NCBI RefSeq assembly: GCF_013366805.1
Contig: NZ_WQMO01000009.1
Coordinates: forward strand, 1-49,800
Reading direction: 5' to 3'
Source: Wolbachia endosymbiont of Litomosoides brasiliensis
GTDB taxonomy: Bacteria > Pseudomonadota > Alphaproteobacteria > Rickettsiales > Anaplasmataceae
DNA length: 49,800 nt
In this document: one piece after another, positions 1-8,847 of the stretch
How the letters are laid out: every line of letters begins with the position of its first letter
Position numbering within the stretch: position 1 is the first letter of the stretch
Position numbers and translations under genes: made by a program
Notes under the pieces: model-generated
Database searches by the model: none
What the model saw: only the letters and a program-made list of their open reading frames with translations
What the model was told of the DNA's origin: nothing

Positions 1-655
1 TAACGCCCTTTTCAAATCACCCGTATCCAACTTTCTAATGTGTACCAAACTGCGATTTATCAAAGAAAAATAACTCTTATTCAGGATGCGTACCAATAGT
101 CTTATTAAGTTATTTTAACTCTTCTTATCTGCCTCTATTTTGCTCATTGTGAATTGGTCCTGGCGTAATATACGAAACTTCATTTTTGCATATTCTAAGG
201 TGTACTGTAGACTCGCTGACATTCAAAATAAATTTTTCCTGGATTCTTATTCTTATTCCTTTAACGGTAATATTAAGGTTCCCTTGTATCCATACTTCAA
301 CTTGTTCAAATTGACTCTGATTCAATCTAGCTTTTCTATAACGTTAAGGGAAGTAAACAAATTTTCTTCTCTTCCAAGTTTTAGGTGCTTTATCTATGCA
401 GTTAATGCTGTTCTTAAAATGCAATATATTTTTCCACAGCTGATATACTGTGCTTTTTTGCTGCAATTACAGCATTTGGTTTTTTTACAACATATGCGTT
501 ATTTTACATTCCCTTCAGCACTTCTTTTGCTGATTCCACGACTTTTTCATCCAATAATTTTGATTTCAATGCCATTTAAATTTTGCTGTTTTACTTACTC
601 AGTATGGCCTCCTTTCTACTATTTTCTATCCGTTCCTTGCACAGTGGGAATTGGT
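1..655 (-). mobile_element. IS630-type insertion sequence remnant (copy A), cut by window start
   Basis: The minus strand encodes scattered pieces of the N-terminal half of an IS630-like transposase. One piece (125-325) carries a helix-turn-helix-like stretch beginning MNQSQFEQVEVW; another near 360-540 reads as the first helix-turn-helix with frameshifts. The outer end near 645-655 carries the element's terminal AATTGGT. No continuous transposase frame remains, so it is dead. The rest of the copy lies outside the window. Confidence 0.75.
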
Positions 656-677
656 GCAAACACTTAATGACACAATT

Positions 678-1032
678 CAGCTGGTTTTAAGTCGCAACTA
701 ACCTAAACTATAAGCGCTAAGAAATTTAGCAAATAAGGAAAAAGAAACTCCGTTACAGCTAGTTATCCACTATCTACTTTACAATTTTGGCGTCTTTTAA
801 TGTTTTTTAAGCGCTCAGTGCTAGCTGACAATGTATAAAAGGACATGAGGTGTACATAGCGCAAAAAACTAAACATGACACACCAGATACGTTAAGCTTT
901 TCTGTCATGTTATCTGACACAGATCAAAGATAAACAAATAGGCTTCAATACTATGGTAAGAAGGCTATTAAAACCCGTTAAGCAATTTCTTGCACTTCTA
1001 TAAACTACCAGGTCTATCAAATCACAATATCC
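678..1032 (+). repeat. Diverged ~350-base dispersed repeat, copy 1
   Basis: This gene-free stretch can be aligned by eye along its length with 3583-3948. Shared blocks include CTAAACTATAAG, TTTTTTAAGCGC, GTGTACATAG-GCAAAAA, ACACCAGATACR-TAAG and CTATCAAATCA. A shorter inverted relative lies at 17120-17265. It has no open reading frame. It starts about 25 bases from the end of IS630 copy A. Its function is unknown; it could be a MITE-like element or a non-coding RNA. Confidence 0.65.
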
Positions 1033-1091
1033 TTGAAGTTGTATGTCATACGCTGGAATGACATTAGTAATGCGCAGTAAAATTTTATTTT

Positions 1092-1456
1092 TTACAGAGA
1101 AACTCCACAGTCAGTAAATTTCCAATCAACAACAACTAAAGACCTCTCTAAAATGTCAATTTCTTCTATACTTGTAACTTTATTATCCTGATCGAATGAA
1201 ATTCGCAGAGATTTACTGCTATACTTTCTATTCCCTAAGAAATTAACCTGTTTAATTTTATATGAGATATAGTACCAAATATTTTCACCTAATTTAGATA
1301 TCAATGTTGGTGATCCTAAAGTGTGAACCACTTTTTCTTTATCATCACCTATTTTTATCTTGCTACATAATTCAATACTAATGCCTAGAGCTCCATGATT
1401 GTAAATAGTGCGACAGCTTGCTAAAATAGCAAAACAAAAAATATTAGCACTCGCAT
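1092..1456 (-). CDS. bamE: BamE/SmpA-like outer-membrane assembly lipoprotein, probable 5' frameshift
   Basis: The longest clean frame (from GTG at 1331) encodes LGSPT...ENIWYYIS...NKVTSIEEI, the pattern of the SmpA/OmlA (BamE) domain, a lipoprotein of the BAM complex that inserts beta-barrel proteins into the outer membrane. The same frame stays open upstream and holds a lipobox-like LASC (codons near 1413-1424) but has no good start codon. An ATG at 1456 in another frame begins MRVLIFF. Adding one base to the six-A tract at 1436-1441 would join it as MRVLIFFCFAILASC, a perfect lipoprotein signal. So the gene either lost one base and its signal peptide, or the tract was misread. It stands alone, divergent from nrdB. 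The family call is moderately sure. Confidence 0.6.
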
Positions 1457-1528
1457 CTCTATTGACAAATCACTTAAAGCTACAATACATTAATAAATCA
1501 CCTGTCGTCAAATTTTGTAAAAGTTAAA

Positions 1529-1559
1529 TTGACTGATTTTTGATATCGCTTAATATAAT
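1529..1559 (+). promoter_or_regulatory. Candidate sigma-70 promoter of nrdB
   Basis: TTGACT (1529-1534) and a perfect TATAAT (1554-1559) lie 28 bases before the nrdB start. The 19-base spacer is longer than the usual 17, which lowers confidence. Confidence 0.35.
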
Positions 1560-1586
1560 ATTACTTCAGAAAATAATAGGTGTTCT

Positions 1587-2582
1587 ATGTTATTGTTAGA
1601 AGCAGATCCAATATATAAACCTTTTAATTACCCTTGGGCGTATGATGCCTGGTTACAGCAGCAAAGAATACATTGGATACCCGAAGAAGTTCCACTTGCT
1701 GATGATGTGAAGGATTGGAAAGCGAAACTTTCGAATGTGGAAAAAAATTTACTGACTCAGATTTTTAGGTTCTTCACTCAAGCAGACATTGAAGTAAATA
1801 ACTGCTACATGAGGCATTATTCAAATATATTTAAACCAACAGAAATATGCATGATGCTCGCAAGCTTTTCCAACATGGAAACCATACACATTGCAGCCTA
1901 TTCTTATCTCTTAGATACAATTGGTATGCCAGAAAGTGAATATCAAGCATTTTTAAAATATGACGCTATGAGAAAGAAATATGAATATATGCTAGAATTT
2001 GAGGAAAGTAAAAAACACGATAAAAAACATGTGGCTAAAACTCTGGCAGTATTCGGTGCATTTACTGAAGGATTGCAGCTATTTGCATCATTTGCAATTT
2101 TGCTCAATTTTCAACGCTTTGGAAAAATGAAAGGCATGGGACAAATAATCGCCTGGTCAGCACGTGACGAAACCTTACATACCAATTCAATTATCAATTT
2201 ATTCAACACGTTTATTAAAGAAAATAATGAAATTTGGAATGATGAGTTCAAAGAGGAACTATACTCTGCATGCCGCACTATCGTTGGACTTGAGGATGAA
2301 TTCATAAAGCTTGCCTTTGACTTAGGAGATGTTGAAGGACTATCTGCAGAAGAAGTGCGTAATTACATACGCTATATAGCAAATAGACGGTTAATGCAAT
2401 TGGGCCTGAAGCCCATATATGATATTAATGACAATCCCCTTCCGTGGCTTGATGGAATACTAAATGGTGTTGAACATACGAACTTTTTTGAAAATAGAGT
2501 AACAGAATATAGCCGTGCAGCAACCCAAGGCACGTGGGAGGAAGCTTTTGCTGAAGACGATACTAATAACAAAGAGCGCTAA
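1587..2582 (+). CDS. nrdB: Ribonucleoside-diphosphate reductase, beta subunit
   Basis: This is the small (R2) subunit of class I ribonucleotide reductase. It holds the di-iron/tyrosyl-radical cofactor used by the alpha subunit to make dNDPs from NDPs in the cytosol. At 331 residues it is normal for the family. Metal ligands can be placed as D67, E98, H101 (METIH), E161 (FTEG), E195 and H198 (RDETLH). Y105 lies four residues after H101, as the radical tyrosine does in E. coli NrdB. The gene stands alone with no nrdA nearby, as in other Rickettsiales with scattered operons. The C-terminus is rich in acidic residues, as expected for the tail that docks on the alpha subunit. Confidence 0.95.
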   Translation: MLLLEADPIYKPFNYPWAYDAWLQQQRIHWIPEEVPLADDVKDWKAKLSNVEKNLLTQIFRFFTQADIEVNNCYMRHYSNIFKPTEICMMLASFSNMETIHIAAYSYLLDTIGMPESEYQAFLKYDAMRKKYEYMLEFEESKKHDKKHVAKTLAVFGAFTEGLQLFASFAILLNFQRFGKMKGMGQIIAWSARDETLHTNSIINLFNTFIKENNEIWNDEFKEELYSACRTIVGLEDEFIKLAFDLGDVEGLSAEEVRNYIRYIANRRLMQLGLKPIYDINDNPLPWLDGILNGVEHTNFFENRVTEYSRAATQGTWEEAFAEDDTNNKER

Positions 2583-2779
2583 TTAGTCTTTTTACATTAC
2601 CTACTATAACCTGATTAGCTTGACACTTGCTTGGAACCTGCATAAACAGTACTAAGCCGAGAACTAACAGTTTTATAAAATGAACTGATTGATATATTGT
2701 TTAAGCATACAAAATACCCATATGAATTTTAGAATAAAAAATAAACCAAAAAAAAACTGTAAGTATAAAGAGGAGCAAA

Positions 2780-3184
2780 ATGTTTAGTTTAAATTATTTA
2801 ATAACGTTAGAAATAGCAACAATAATTAGGAGCTATAGTAAGCATCTCAATAGGCTTGTACTAAGGTGGCTTAACCAGTCTTTCACTTTGATAATAGGTA
2901 CAATTGTTGATGGCATCTCTGTAGTGTCGTCAATTGCAGCTCTCATAACAACTCCCCCGTCCTAAGATCTACACAATCGCAATATAAGCGAGTCATTAAA
3001 AGTCATTATGGGCCTAGGTGGCTTATTCACCGGAAGCATCTTAGCTGGTTCTTTGTTAGCTATAGGTTCAGCACTATTATTCCCAATTTTAGTTAAAGTT
3101 GGAATAGGTGTTGTGATTAAGCTTGCCGAAGCAGTAAAAAAGTATATATCTAATACTAATTTCCACTATACAAGGAATGGATAG
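2780..3184 (+). pseudogene. Small hydrophobic membrane protein, broken by in-frame stop and IS insertion
   Basis: A good ribosome site (AGAGGAG, ~2769) precedes ATG 2780. The frame runs 61 codons with one membrane span (TLIIGTIVDGISVV) to TAA at 2963-2965, then continues in the same frame for 73 codons with two more hydrophobic segments (GLGGLFTGSILAGSLLAIG and FPILVKVGIGVVIKLAEA). The last ~10 codons belong to the IS630 copy starting near 3153, so the original C-terminus is lost. The motif LK-V--L-GLFTGS recurs in the fragment at 45943-46218, so the two are probably relatives. I do not recognise the function. A shorter product from ATG 3008 (58 residues) is possible. Confidence 0.55.
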
Positions 3185-3500
3185 ACAATAATAGAAAAGA
3201 AGCCTTACTGAAGTAAGCAAAATAGCAAGGTTTAAATGGATTGTCTAGTTGACATAAGTTAAAAATTTAAAGATACATAAAAATATTTAGATTATACCTA
3301 CTACCACACTCACCCGAGCTCAATTATATTGAGAAACTTTGGTTGTATATAAAACAGAACACCTTGCGTAATAAAGTCTATAATACAATTGCTTTGCTCA
3401 AGAGCGCTTTATGTAAATTTATTAACTCTCTTTCTCACTCCGCAATTAAACAACTCTGCAACGTCACTTACTTAACCCACTAATAATGAGAGTTTGTATT
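3153..3500 (+). mobile_element. IS630-type remnant (copy B), internally deleted
   Basis: The left end (ATACTAATTTCCAC) runs about 85 bases and then jumps at about 3240 straight to the 3' third of the transposase. That part, with frameshifts, encodes the DDE C-terminal region, matching the ELNPIERLW-YIKQN block seen in other copies. It ends near 3500 in a degenerate TTTGTAT. At about 350 bases against ~1.06 kb for copy E, it is a deletion derivative of MITE-like size. Confidence 0.75.
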
Positions 3501-3582
3501 AGGAGAAAAAAGGAGCCCTAGTGAATATCTATGTAAAAAAAATGGCGCTTTTTTATGTTTTAAATACTCAATAATCGCGACT

Positions 3583-3948
3583 TAGCTGCTTTTAAAGCTT
3601 AACCAATCTAAACTATAAGTATTAAGAAATTTACCAAGCAAGAGAAAACCCTCTAGCTAGCTACTCACTAATTTATTTTATAACGCCGGCTTTTTTAATA
3701 TTTTTTAAGCGCAAAGTAGGCGTAACTTATAGCACTAGTTAACAATATATACAACAATGAAAAAGACATAGGATGTACATAGTGCAAAAATTAAATATGA
3801 AACACCAGATACACTAAGTTTTCTTGTCATTTAATCTGTACAGAGAAGGTAAATAAACAGCTTCAGTGCTATGAACTGGCAAGGTATTTATCAAGTAGTT
3901 TTGCATTTCTGTGAGCTGCTTGAATCTTGTTTATCAAATCATAATGTT
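3583..3948 (+). repeat. Diverged ~350-base dispersed repeat, copy 2
   Basis: This aligns with 678-1032 through most of its length with many substitutions and small gaps. The best blocks are CTAAACTATAAG, TTTTTTAAGCGCA, TGTACATAGTGCAAAAA, CACCAGATACACTAAG and TTATCAAATCAT. Like copy 1 it lies just downstream of an IS630 end (copy B, 3500). No open reading frame is present. It fills most of the gap before dnaB. Confidence 0.65.
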
Positions 3949-4014
3949 TATGCAGTTCATTGATAAATCAAGAAATCATAGTAAAGATAGATGTTGGCAA
4001 AAGACTGCTAAAAG

Positions 4015-5466
4015 CTACAAACTATACCTTTCAGTGTAATCTTTAAATGCACCTCGGTTAGAGTCAAAATATAACTTTACACTGCCAATTGGCCCGTTTC
4101 TTTGCTTTGCAATAATGAGCTCTGCAACATTTCTAATTTTCTCCATTTTTTCTTGCCACTCTCGATGTTTATTGCTTCCCTCACTTGGCTGTTTTCTCAG
4201 TTCGTAATATTCTTCCCTATAAAGGAACATTACTATATCTGCATCTTGCTCTATGCTTCCTGAATCACGTAAATCAGCAAGTTGTGGTTTTTTGTCATCT
4301 CTCTGCTCAACAGAACGAGAGAGCTGCGACAGTGCAACAACAGGAATATTTAGTTCCTTCGCAATTGCTTTTAAGCCTTGTGTCACTTCTGAAATCTCTT
4401 GCACTCTATTTTCATTACTTCTCTTTGTTGTCCCTCTGATTAACTGCAAATAATCAATAAACACCGCTTCTACGTTATACAGCTGATATAATAAACGTAT
4501 CCTAGTACGAAGAGCGCTGATTGATAACGCAGGAGTATCGTCTATAATGAAAGGTAATTCAGATAATTTTGTACTAGCATTGATGAATTCATGCAATTCA
4601 AAATCACTAATCCTTCCAGTCAATGCTCTATAATAGCTAACTCCTGAGTCTATGGTGATCAATCTTGCAGTCAATTGCTCTGCTGACATTTCAAGTGAAA
4701 AAAATGCTACATAATGTTGTTTATCCACTCTTTTTTGCAAGAGTTTACAAGCATTAAGCGCAATATTTAGTGCTAATGCTGTCTTGCCCATAGAAGGCCT
4801 TGCAGCAAGAATTAACAAATCAGACTTCTGCAAACCACCAAGGAGCTGATTTAGATCTTGAAGTCCGGTTGTAATGCCTAGTGCCTCTGGATTATTCTTC
4901 AGCGTGCTGATTTTCTCAATTACATCTTTAACTGAACTTGCAAGTTTTACATATGTTTTCTCACTTTGCTTTTTTACTACTAAGTTGAACAACTTTGTCA
5001 TCGCTTGTTCAATTTGCACCTGTGCAGAGTTTTCGATGTCATAGTTATAACTATCACCAACTATCTCCTGTCCGAGCTTGATTAAGCACCTTCTTAAGTA
5101 AGTATCGCGGATTATTCTAGTCAAACTATAGATATCAAGCACGATACTTGCCTTTGCTGCAAGTTTTGCAAGATATTCAACTCCACCACATTTGATGAAC
5201 GCTTGGTCGTTTTCAAAAAACATTTTGAGGCTTAGTTCATTGACAATTATGCCGTGCTTTCTGGTTTTAGATATCTGAGTGAAAATACTTTGATGCAGTG
5301 GATCATAGAAATTCTCTGCAGTGATTGTGTCTTCAACCACATCACAGATTCTATTATCACGAATCATTGCACCAATAAGCATTTGTTCCGCCTCTAAATT
5401 ATGGGGTAATTTGCATATTTCCTTATCCACACTTGTTGAATCGATAAGACCAGCTAATTCATTCAT
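4015..5466 (-). CDS. dnaB: Replicative DNA helicase DnaB
   Basis: DnaB is the hexameric helicase that unwinds the fork ahead of the replisome. The 483 residues show the N-terminal primase-interacting domain (LPHNLEAEQMLIGAMI, ~20-35), a linker, and the RecA-like motor with Walker A ARPSMGKT (222-229) and a Walker B-like AVFIDYLQLI. The late motif LADLRDSGSIEQDADIV is also present. Length and motifs are intact. The start at 5466 is the first ATG and gives the usual DnaB N-terminus. It is divergent from the tRNA-Leu gene. A probable loader, DciA, is encoded at 8154 in the same window. Confidence 0.97.
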   Translation of the reverse strand: MNELAGLIDSTSVDKEICKLPHNLEAEQMLIGAMIRDNRICDVVEDTITAENFYDPLHQSIFTQISKTRKHGIIVNELSLKMFFENDQAFIKCGGVEYLAKLAAKASIVLDIYSLTRIIRDTYLRRCLIKLGQEIVGDSYNYDIENSAQVQIEQAMTKLFNLVVKKQSEKTYVKLASSVKDVIEKISTLKNNPEALGITTGLQDLNQLLGGLQKSDLLILAARPSMGKTALALNIALNACKLLQKRVDKQHYVAFFSLEMSAEQLTARLITIDSGVSYYRALTGRISDFELHEFINASTKLSELPFIIDDTPALSISALRTRIRLLYQLYNVEAVFIDYLQLIRGTTKRSNENRVQEISEVTQGLKAIAKELNIPVVALSQLSRSVEQRDDKKPQLADLRDSGSIEQDADIVMFLYREEYYELRKQPSEGSNKHREWQEKMEKIRNVAELIIAKQRNGPIGSVKLYFDSNRGAFKDYTERYSL

Positions 5467-5576
5467 TTTAAGTTTCTAGAGTAATTGTCAATTATTGTAG
5501 AATACTTAGTATCCATTTGAAAGATGTAAAAGCAAAAAAATTTGACTAATTCTGTGTTGTCTATACCATTAAAAAG

Positions 5577-5659
5577 GCCCCTGTGGTGGAATGGTAGACA
5601 CGGCAGACTCAAAATCTGCTGCTTACAAAAGCATGCTGGTTCAAGTCCGGCTAGGGGCA
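5577..5659 (+). tRNA. tRNA-Leu (anticodon CAA)
   Basis: Acceptor arms GCCCCTG (5577-5583) and TAGGGGC (5652-5658) pair with one G-T wobble. The anticodon stem GCAGA/TCTGC encloses the loop CTCAAAA, giving anticodon CAA (reads TTG). A long variable arm and a T arm with GGTTCAAGTCC follow. The 83-base length and long variable arm fit class II leucine tRNA. CCA is not encoded. Confidence 0.93.
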
Positions 5660-5681
5660 CTCAAATATTGGAAAGCGCATT

Positions 5682-6287
5682 ATGTTACACAAATTTTTCG
5701 ATCGTTTATTTTCTATTTTTTCTTCTATAAATATTATTCAAAGGGTAAAAAAAGGTGAAAATGGTATATGCTACGTCACAGGACTTAGGCGCTATATTTC
5801 AGTACTGCTTGATTTTATTATTATCGTTTTATTCTTGTTATTCTTGGGGTCTCTCAGTCAAGCCTTAAATCATCTCTTTATAAATTCAGAAGATGGCACA
5901 ACATTCAGCCAAATTGTTGCAAAATATCAAACGCAAGTACCACTGTCTGCAGAAGAAAAAACAGTACAGAGTAGACTTATTAAATTATGGATCCTAAATC
6001 AAATAGTTCAATTCATTATGCTCTTTAGCTATGTTACATATATGTGGATAAAGTTCGCTGCTACACCTGGGAAATTATTGCTTGGACTTAGAGTTGTAGA
6101 TGCAAAAGCCTTTAGAAAAATGACCCTAAGACAAGCAACCAAGAGGTTTTTTTCCTTCATATTGTCGGTTGCACCACTATTTTTGGGCTTCACATGGTCA
6201 AATTTCAACAAGCGCTGCCAAACTTGGCACGATAAGATTGCAGGCACAGTGGTCGTTACAAGTAAAAGCCTTGGAGGGCAGAGCTAA
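5682..6287 (+). CDS. RDD-family integral membrane protein
   Basis: This 201-residue protein has the RDD domain layout: RRYISVLLDFIIIVL (first span with the Arg...Asp signature), a second span near QFIMLFSYVTYMW, then the conserved ATPGKLLLGLRVVDA loop and a final segment ending WHDKIAGTVVV. RDD proteins sit in the inner membrane; some are thought to transport ions or small solutes, but the substrate here is unknown. The first ATG (5682), 22 bases past the tRNA, is preceded by GGAAAG and gives a basic N-terminus. The gene may share the tRNA's transcript. Confidence 0.85.
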   Translation: MLHKFFDRLFSIFSSINIIQRVKKGENGICYVTGLRRYISVLLDFIIIVLFLLFLGSLSQALNHLFINSEDGTTFSQIVAKYQTQVPLSAEEKTVQSRLIKLWILNQIVQFIMLFSYVTYMWIKFAATPGKLLLGLRVVDAKAFRKMTLRQATKRFFSFILSVAPLFLGFTWSNFNKRCQTWHDKIAGTVVVTSKSLGGQS

Positions 6288-6350
6288 AAAAGCCACTTGA
6301 CAAAATTTAACAACTTCATTACCATAGCAGCAGGGTTATTTCCAACTCAT

Positions 6351-7168
6351 CCCAATTTCTACTGTACAAGAAACGGATAGATAATAATGAAAAAGGAATC
6401 ATACTGAAGTAAGTAAAATAGCAAGGTTTAAATGGCGTTAAAATCAAATTATTAGATAAAAAAGTCGCGCAACTAGCAAAAGAAATGCTAAAGAAAGCAC
6501 AAAATAACGCATATGTTGCAAAAAAGCTAAATGCTGTAATTCCAGCAAATATTCCAAAGCTAATTCATAATGAACAAGATAAAAGCACAGTATAATAGTC
6601 GTAATAAAAATATGTTGCATTAAAAAACTTAATGAAGCTATTGGTAAGTAGCCTAAATAAGAGTTATTCATCTTTGATGAATCGCGGTTTGCATACATTT
6701 AAAAGTTTTGGACACGGGTTGGTTTAAAAAGGACGTTGGAACATAGGTTAAAGTAATAGACAAAATTTTCATCTTTACAGTGCAGTTAACCCTAGAAATG
6801 GAGAGAGTTCTAGCTTATTTGCACTGAATGTCAACACTGATTACATGAATATATTTCTTGAACAAACGTTGTAATGTTTAAGAACACAAGAAGCTTTTCT
6901 TGTCATAGATTGTGCTAGTTAACATAAGTTAAAAATTTAAAGGCACCTAAAAATATCGAGATTATACACTTAACACCATGCTCACCTGAGCTTAATCCTA
7001 TTGAGAGACTTTGATTGTATATAAAGCAGAACATTTTCGCAACAAAGTTTATAATACAATTACTTTACCTGAGAGTGCTTTGTGCAAATTTATACCTCTC
7101 TTCCTCACCTCACAATGAAACAACTCTGCAATGTCACTTATTCGACCCACTAATAATGAAAATTGGCA
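6351..7168 (+). mobile_element. IS630-type remnant (copy C)
   Basis: The left end begins CCCAATTTCTACTG and the right end is AATTGGCAT. The plus strand carries the transposase HTH region (KMLKKAQNNAYVAKKLNA, ~6488-6545, frameshifted), a gap, then the DDE part with PCSPELNPIERL (~6975-7005). Several frameshifts and stops (for example in the LW-YIKQN block) make it inactive. The 6288-6350 leader shows no gene. Confidence 0.8.
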
Positions 7169-7237
7169 TTACATTAAATTACCCTGGCCGCATGCCTTTT
7201 AAATTTTCTCTACGTTCAGCCAAATTACGCTTAAACT

Positions 7238-7348
7238 AAGCATCAGCAAATTGTTACAGCGCCAATTCAAACTATTATAGGACCAAAGCCAGCACCACAG
7301 GATTTTTTTTTACCTTTTCCGCTTAGTAAATTTCTTAAATATTTGTAG
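7238..7348 (+). pseudogene. C-terminal fragment of an unrecognised protein
   Basis: One frame reads TKHQQIVTAPIQTIIGPKP and on to FFLPFPLSKFLKYL, then stops at TAG 7346-7348. It has no start codon and begins just after IS630 copy C. The proline-rich, protein-like composition suggests the tail of a gene cut by the insertion. This is weak evidence. Confidence 0.25.
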
Positions 7349-7734
7349 TTAAAAGTTAGTTGCAAGAGATCTAACTTAAGAGCCCACCAAGCTGAGTAGC
7401 TGACACTGAAATGACATCTTAAATTTAGTTCAAAAACTCACTCAGGTTAACGATAATTTAACCAATTCTAACTAAAAACAAAGAGAGGCCAATTAATTAT
7501 AGAATAAAGGTAATGGCACAAAAATTTGGTAAATGGAACAATTGCAATTTATCTGATAAGTGCTATTTTAACATGATTTTTCATAAAAATACTGCTTTTT
7601 ATGGTGTGAGGACGGGAGTAGAGCTACTATTTCATCGTGTAACGCTGGAATGCAGAAATTTAATCTATGAACTAAAGCAACAGAATAACAAAAAATTGAT
7701 TTTATAACGTAGGATATTTCGCTACTATATTTGT

Positions 7735-8018
7735 ATGGCTCTTAGGTTAAGAAATACCTCATTAACATTACCCGTAACTAGCTTACTTACTAGTTGTTTT
7801 GCAATACTATTTTCCAGTTCCACATAAGTAATCCGAACCAGGTAGTAGATAGTGAAGGCAACTTAACAGAAAAAGTTAAACGCATTGTAAATGACCGTTT
7901 GGGACGAGCCATTCTGTCACTCTACCATGGGGTAGTAGTTATTCAGCAGGGTTCAGAAACATTGTTTATTGACTGTAAAAAGGCAGGTCATAAACTAACT
8001 AAATGTAGTGATGGGTGA
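7735..8018 (+). pseudogene. Possible secreted protein remnant with a frameshift after its signal peptide
   Basis: ATG 7735 opens a 30-codon frame with a signal-like hydrophobic stretch (LTSCFAILFSSS) that stops at 7827. A second frame, open to 8018, takes over from about 7815 and reads SNPNQVVDSEGNLTEKVKRI and on to GVVVIQQGSETLFIDCKKAG. Joining them would make a ~93-residue exported protein. I do not recognise the family. Nearby ORF 7513-7707 ends in the common CTGGAATGCAG intergenic repeat and was not called. Confidence 0.3.
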
Positions 8019-8153
8019 AAGTTTTAATAAGGTCGTTTTATTAAATCTACTGTGGTGGGCTGGTTCCGTTATCGACACAGTTACCGGAAGCTTATAAACA
8101 ATGTCCATCACACTATGTTATAACCATGGAGAAATCTAGTTTAAAGTGAAAAA

Positions 8154-8495
8154 ATGCTTAAGCGCAGTGGCCAAAAGAAATTAAAGTCTATAGTAGAAAG
8201 TTATGCATTGAAATGCATGAGGAATAGAATAAGCAGAAACGAAATGCGTCTTATTTTAAACTGGAAGAGCATAGTTGGAGCAGAAATAGCAGAGTGTACA
8301 AAACCAAAAAAGATCTCATATGCGCAAAATATAAATTCAGGTGTACTGCATTTGGTAGTAACAAATGGCAGTAAAGCACTAGAAATTCAGCATATGATTT
8401 CTCTTGTGATAGAGAAAATCACGATATTTTTTGGCTACAAAGCAGTATATGGTATAAAAATTAAGCAAGAGAGCATTGACTATTTCACTATATAA
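8154..8495 (+). CDS. dciA: DciA-like protein (DUF721), probable DnaB loader
   Basis: This 113-residue protein matches the DUF721/DciA pattern: a basic N-terminus, a helix with LILNWKSIVGAEIAECTKP, then GVLHLVVTNGSKALEIQHM and a closing strand YGIKIKQ. In bacteria without DnaC/DnaI, DciA loads the replicative helicase. No dnaC-like gene is seen and dnaB lies at 4015-5466, which supports the idea. GGAGAA lies ~20 bases upstream of the ATG. It precedes rpmB and lipA on the same strand with short gaps (37 bases, then overlap). The family is fairly sure; its role in this organism is inferred. Confidence 0.75.
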   Translation: MLKRSGQKKLKSIVESYALKCMRNRISRNEMRLILNWKSIVGAEIAECTKPKKISYAQNINSGVLHLVVTNGSKALEIQHMISLVIEKITIFFGYKAVYGIKIKQESIDYFTI

Positions 8496-8532
8496 GGTAA
8501 CTTAAATACATAGAATAACTTGGTATATCAAA

Positions 8533-8847
8533 GTGAGTAGAGTTTGCGAATTAACAAATAGGAAGAAATCTTTTGGTAATAAGGTGTCACATTCAAACCG
8601 TAAAGCAAAGCGCACTTTTCTCTTAAATTTACATAATGTTACGTTGATAAGCAATATATTGAATAAAAAATTTAAGTTTCGTGTAGCAACAAGGACTTTA
8701 AGGACTATAGATTATAAAGGTAATCTTGACACTTTTTTGCTCAATACAAGAACAGTTAAATTAAGCGAAAAAGCACAAAAAATAAAAAGAAAGTTGAAGA
8801 AAGTTTTAGCAAAGCAAGGGGTAAAATCAGCCGTTTCAGATGCATAA
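8533..8847 (+). CDS. rpmB: 50S ribosomal protein L28
   Basis: The 104 residues begin with the L28 signature [20 protein letters not shown] and keep [13 protein letters not shown] and the [14 protein letters not shown] block. The start is GTG (8533); no ATG gives the conserved N-terminus. The C-terminal tail is lysine-rich and longer than the ~78 residues of E. coli, as in other alphaproteobacteria. Its end overlaps the lipA start by 8 bases, so the two are probably translated together. Confidence 0.93.
   Translation: MSRVCELTNRKKSFGNKVSHSNRKAKRTFLLNLHNVTLISNILNKKFKFRVATRTLRTIDYKGNLDTFLLNTRTVKLSEKAQKIKRKLKKVLAKQGVKSAVSDA

Noticed and set aside
140-667. 175-codon plus-strand open frame at the window start
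   Set aside because: It is antisense to the IS630 transposase remnant; similar hydrophobic plus-strand frames (17927-18244, 18060-18353, 45543-45797, 10352-10558) occur over each copy and reflect the A+T bias of the complement.
7513-7707. 64-codon frame beginning MAQKFGKWNN
   Set aside because: It has no ribosome site or recognisable motif, and its 3' half contains the common GTAACGCTGGAATGCAG intergenic motif, so it is probably chance.
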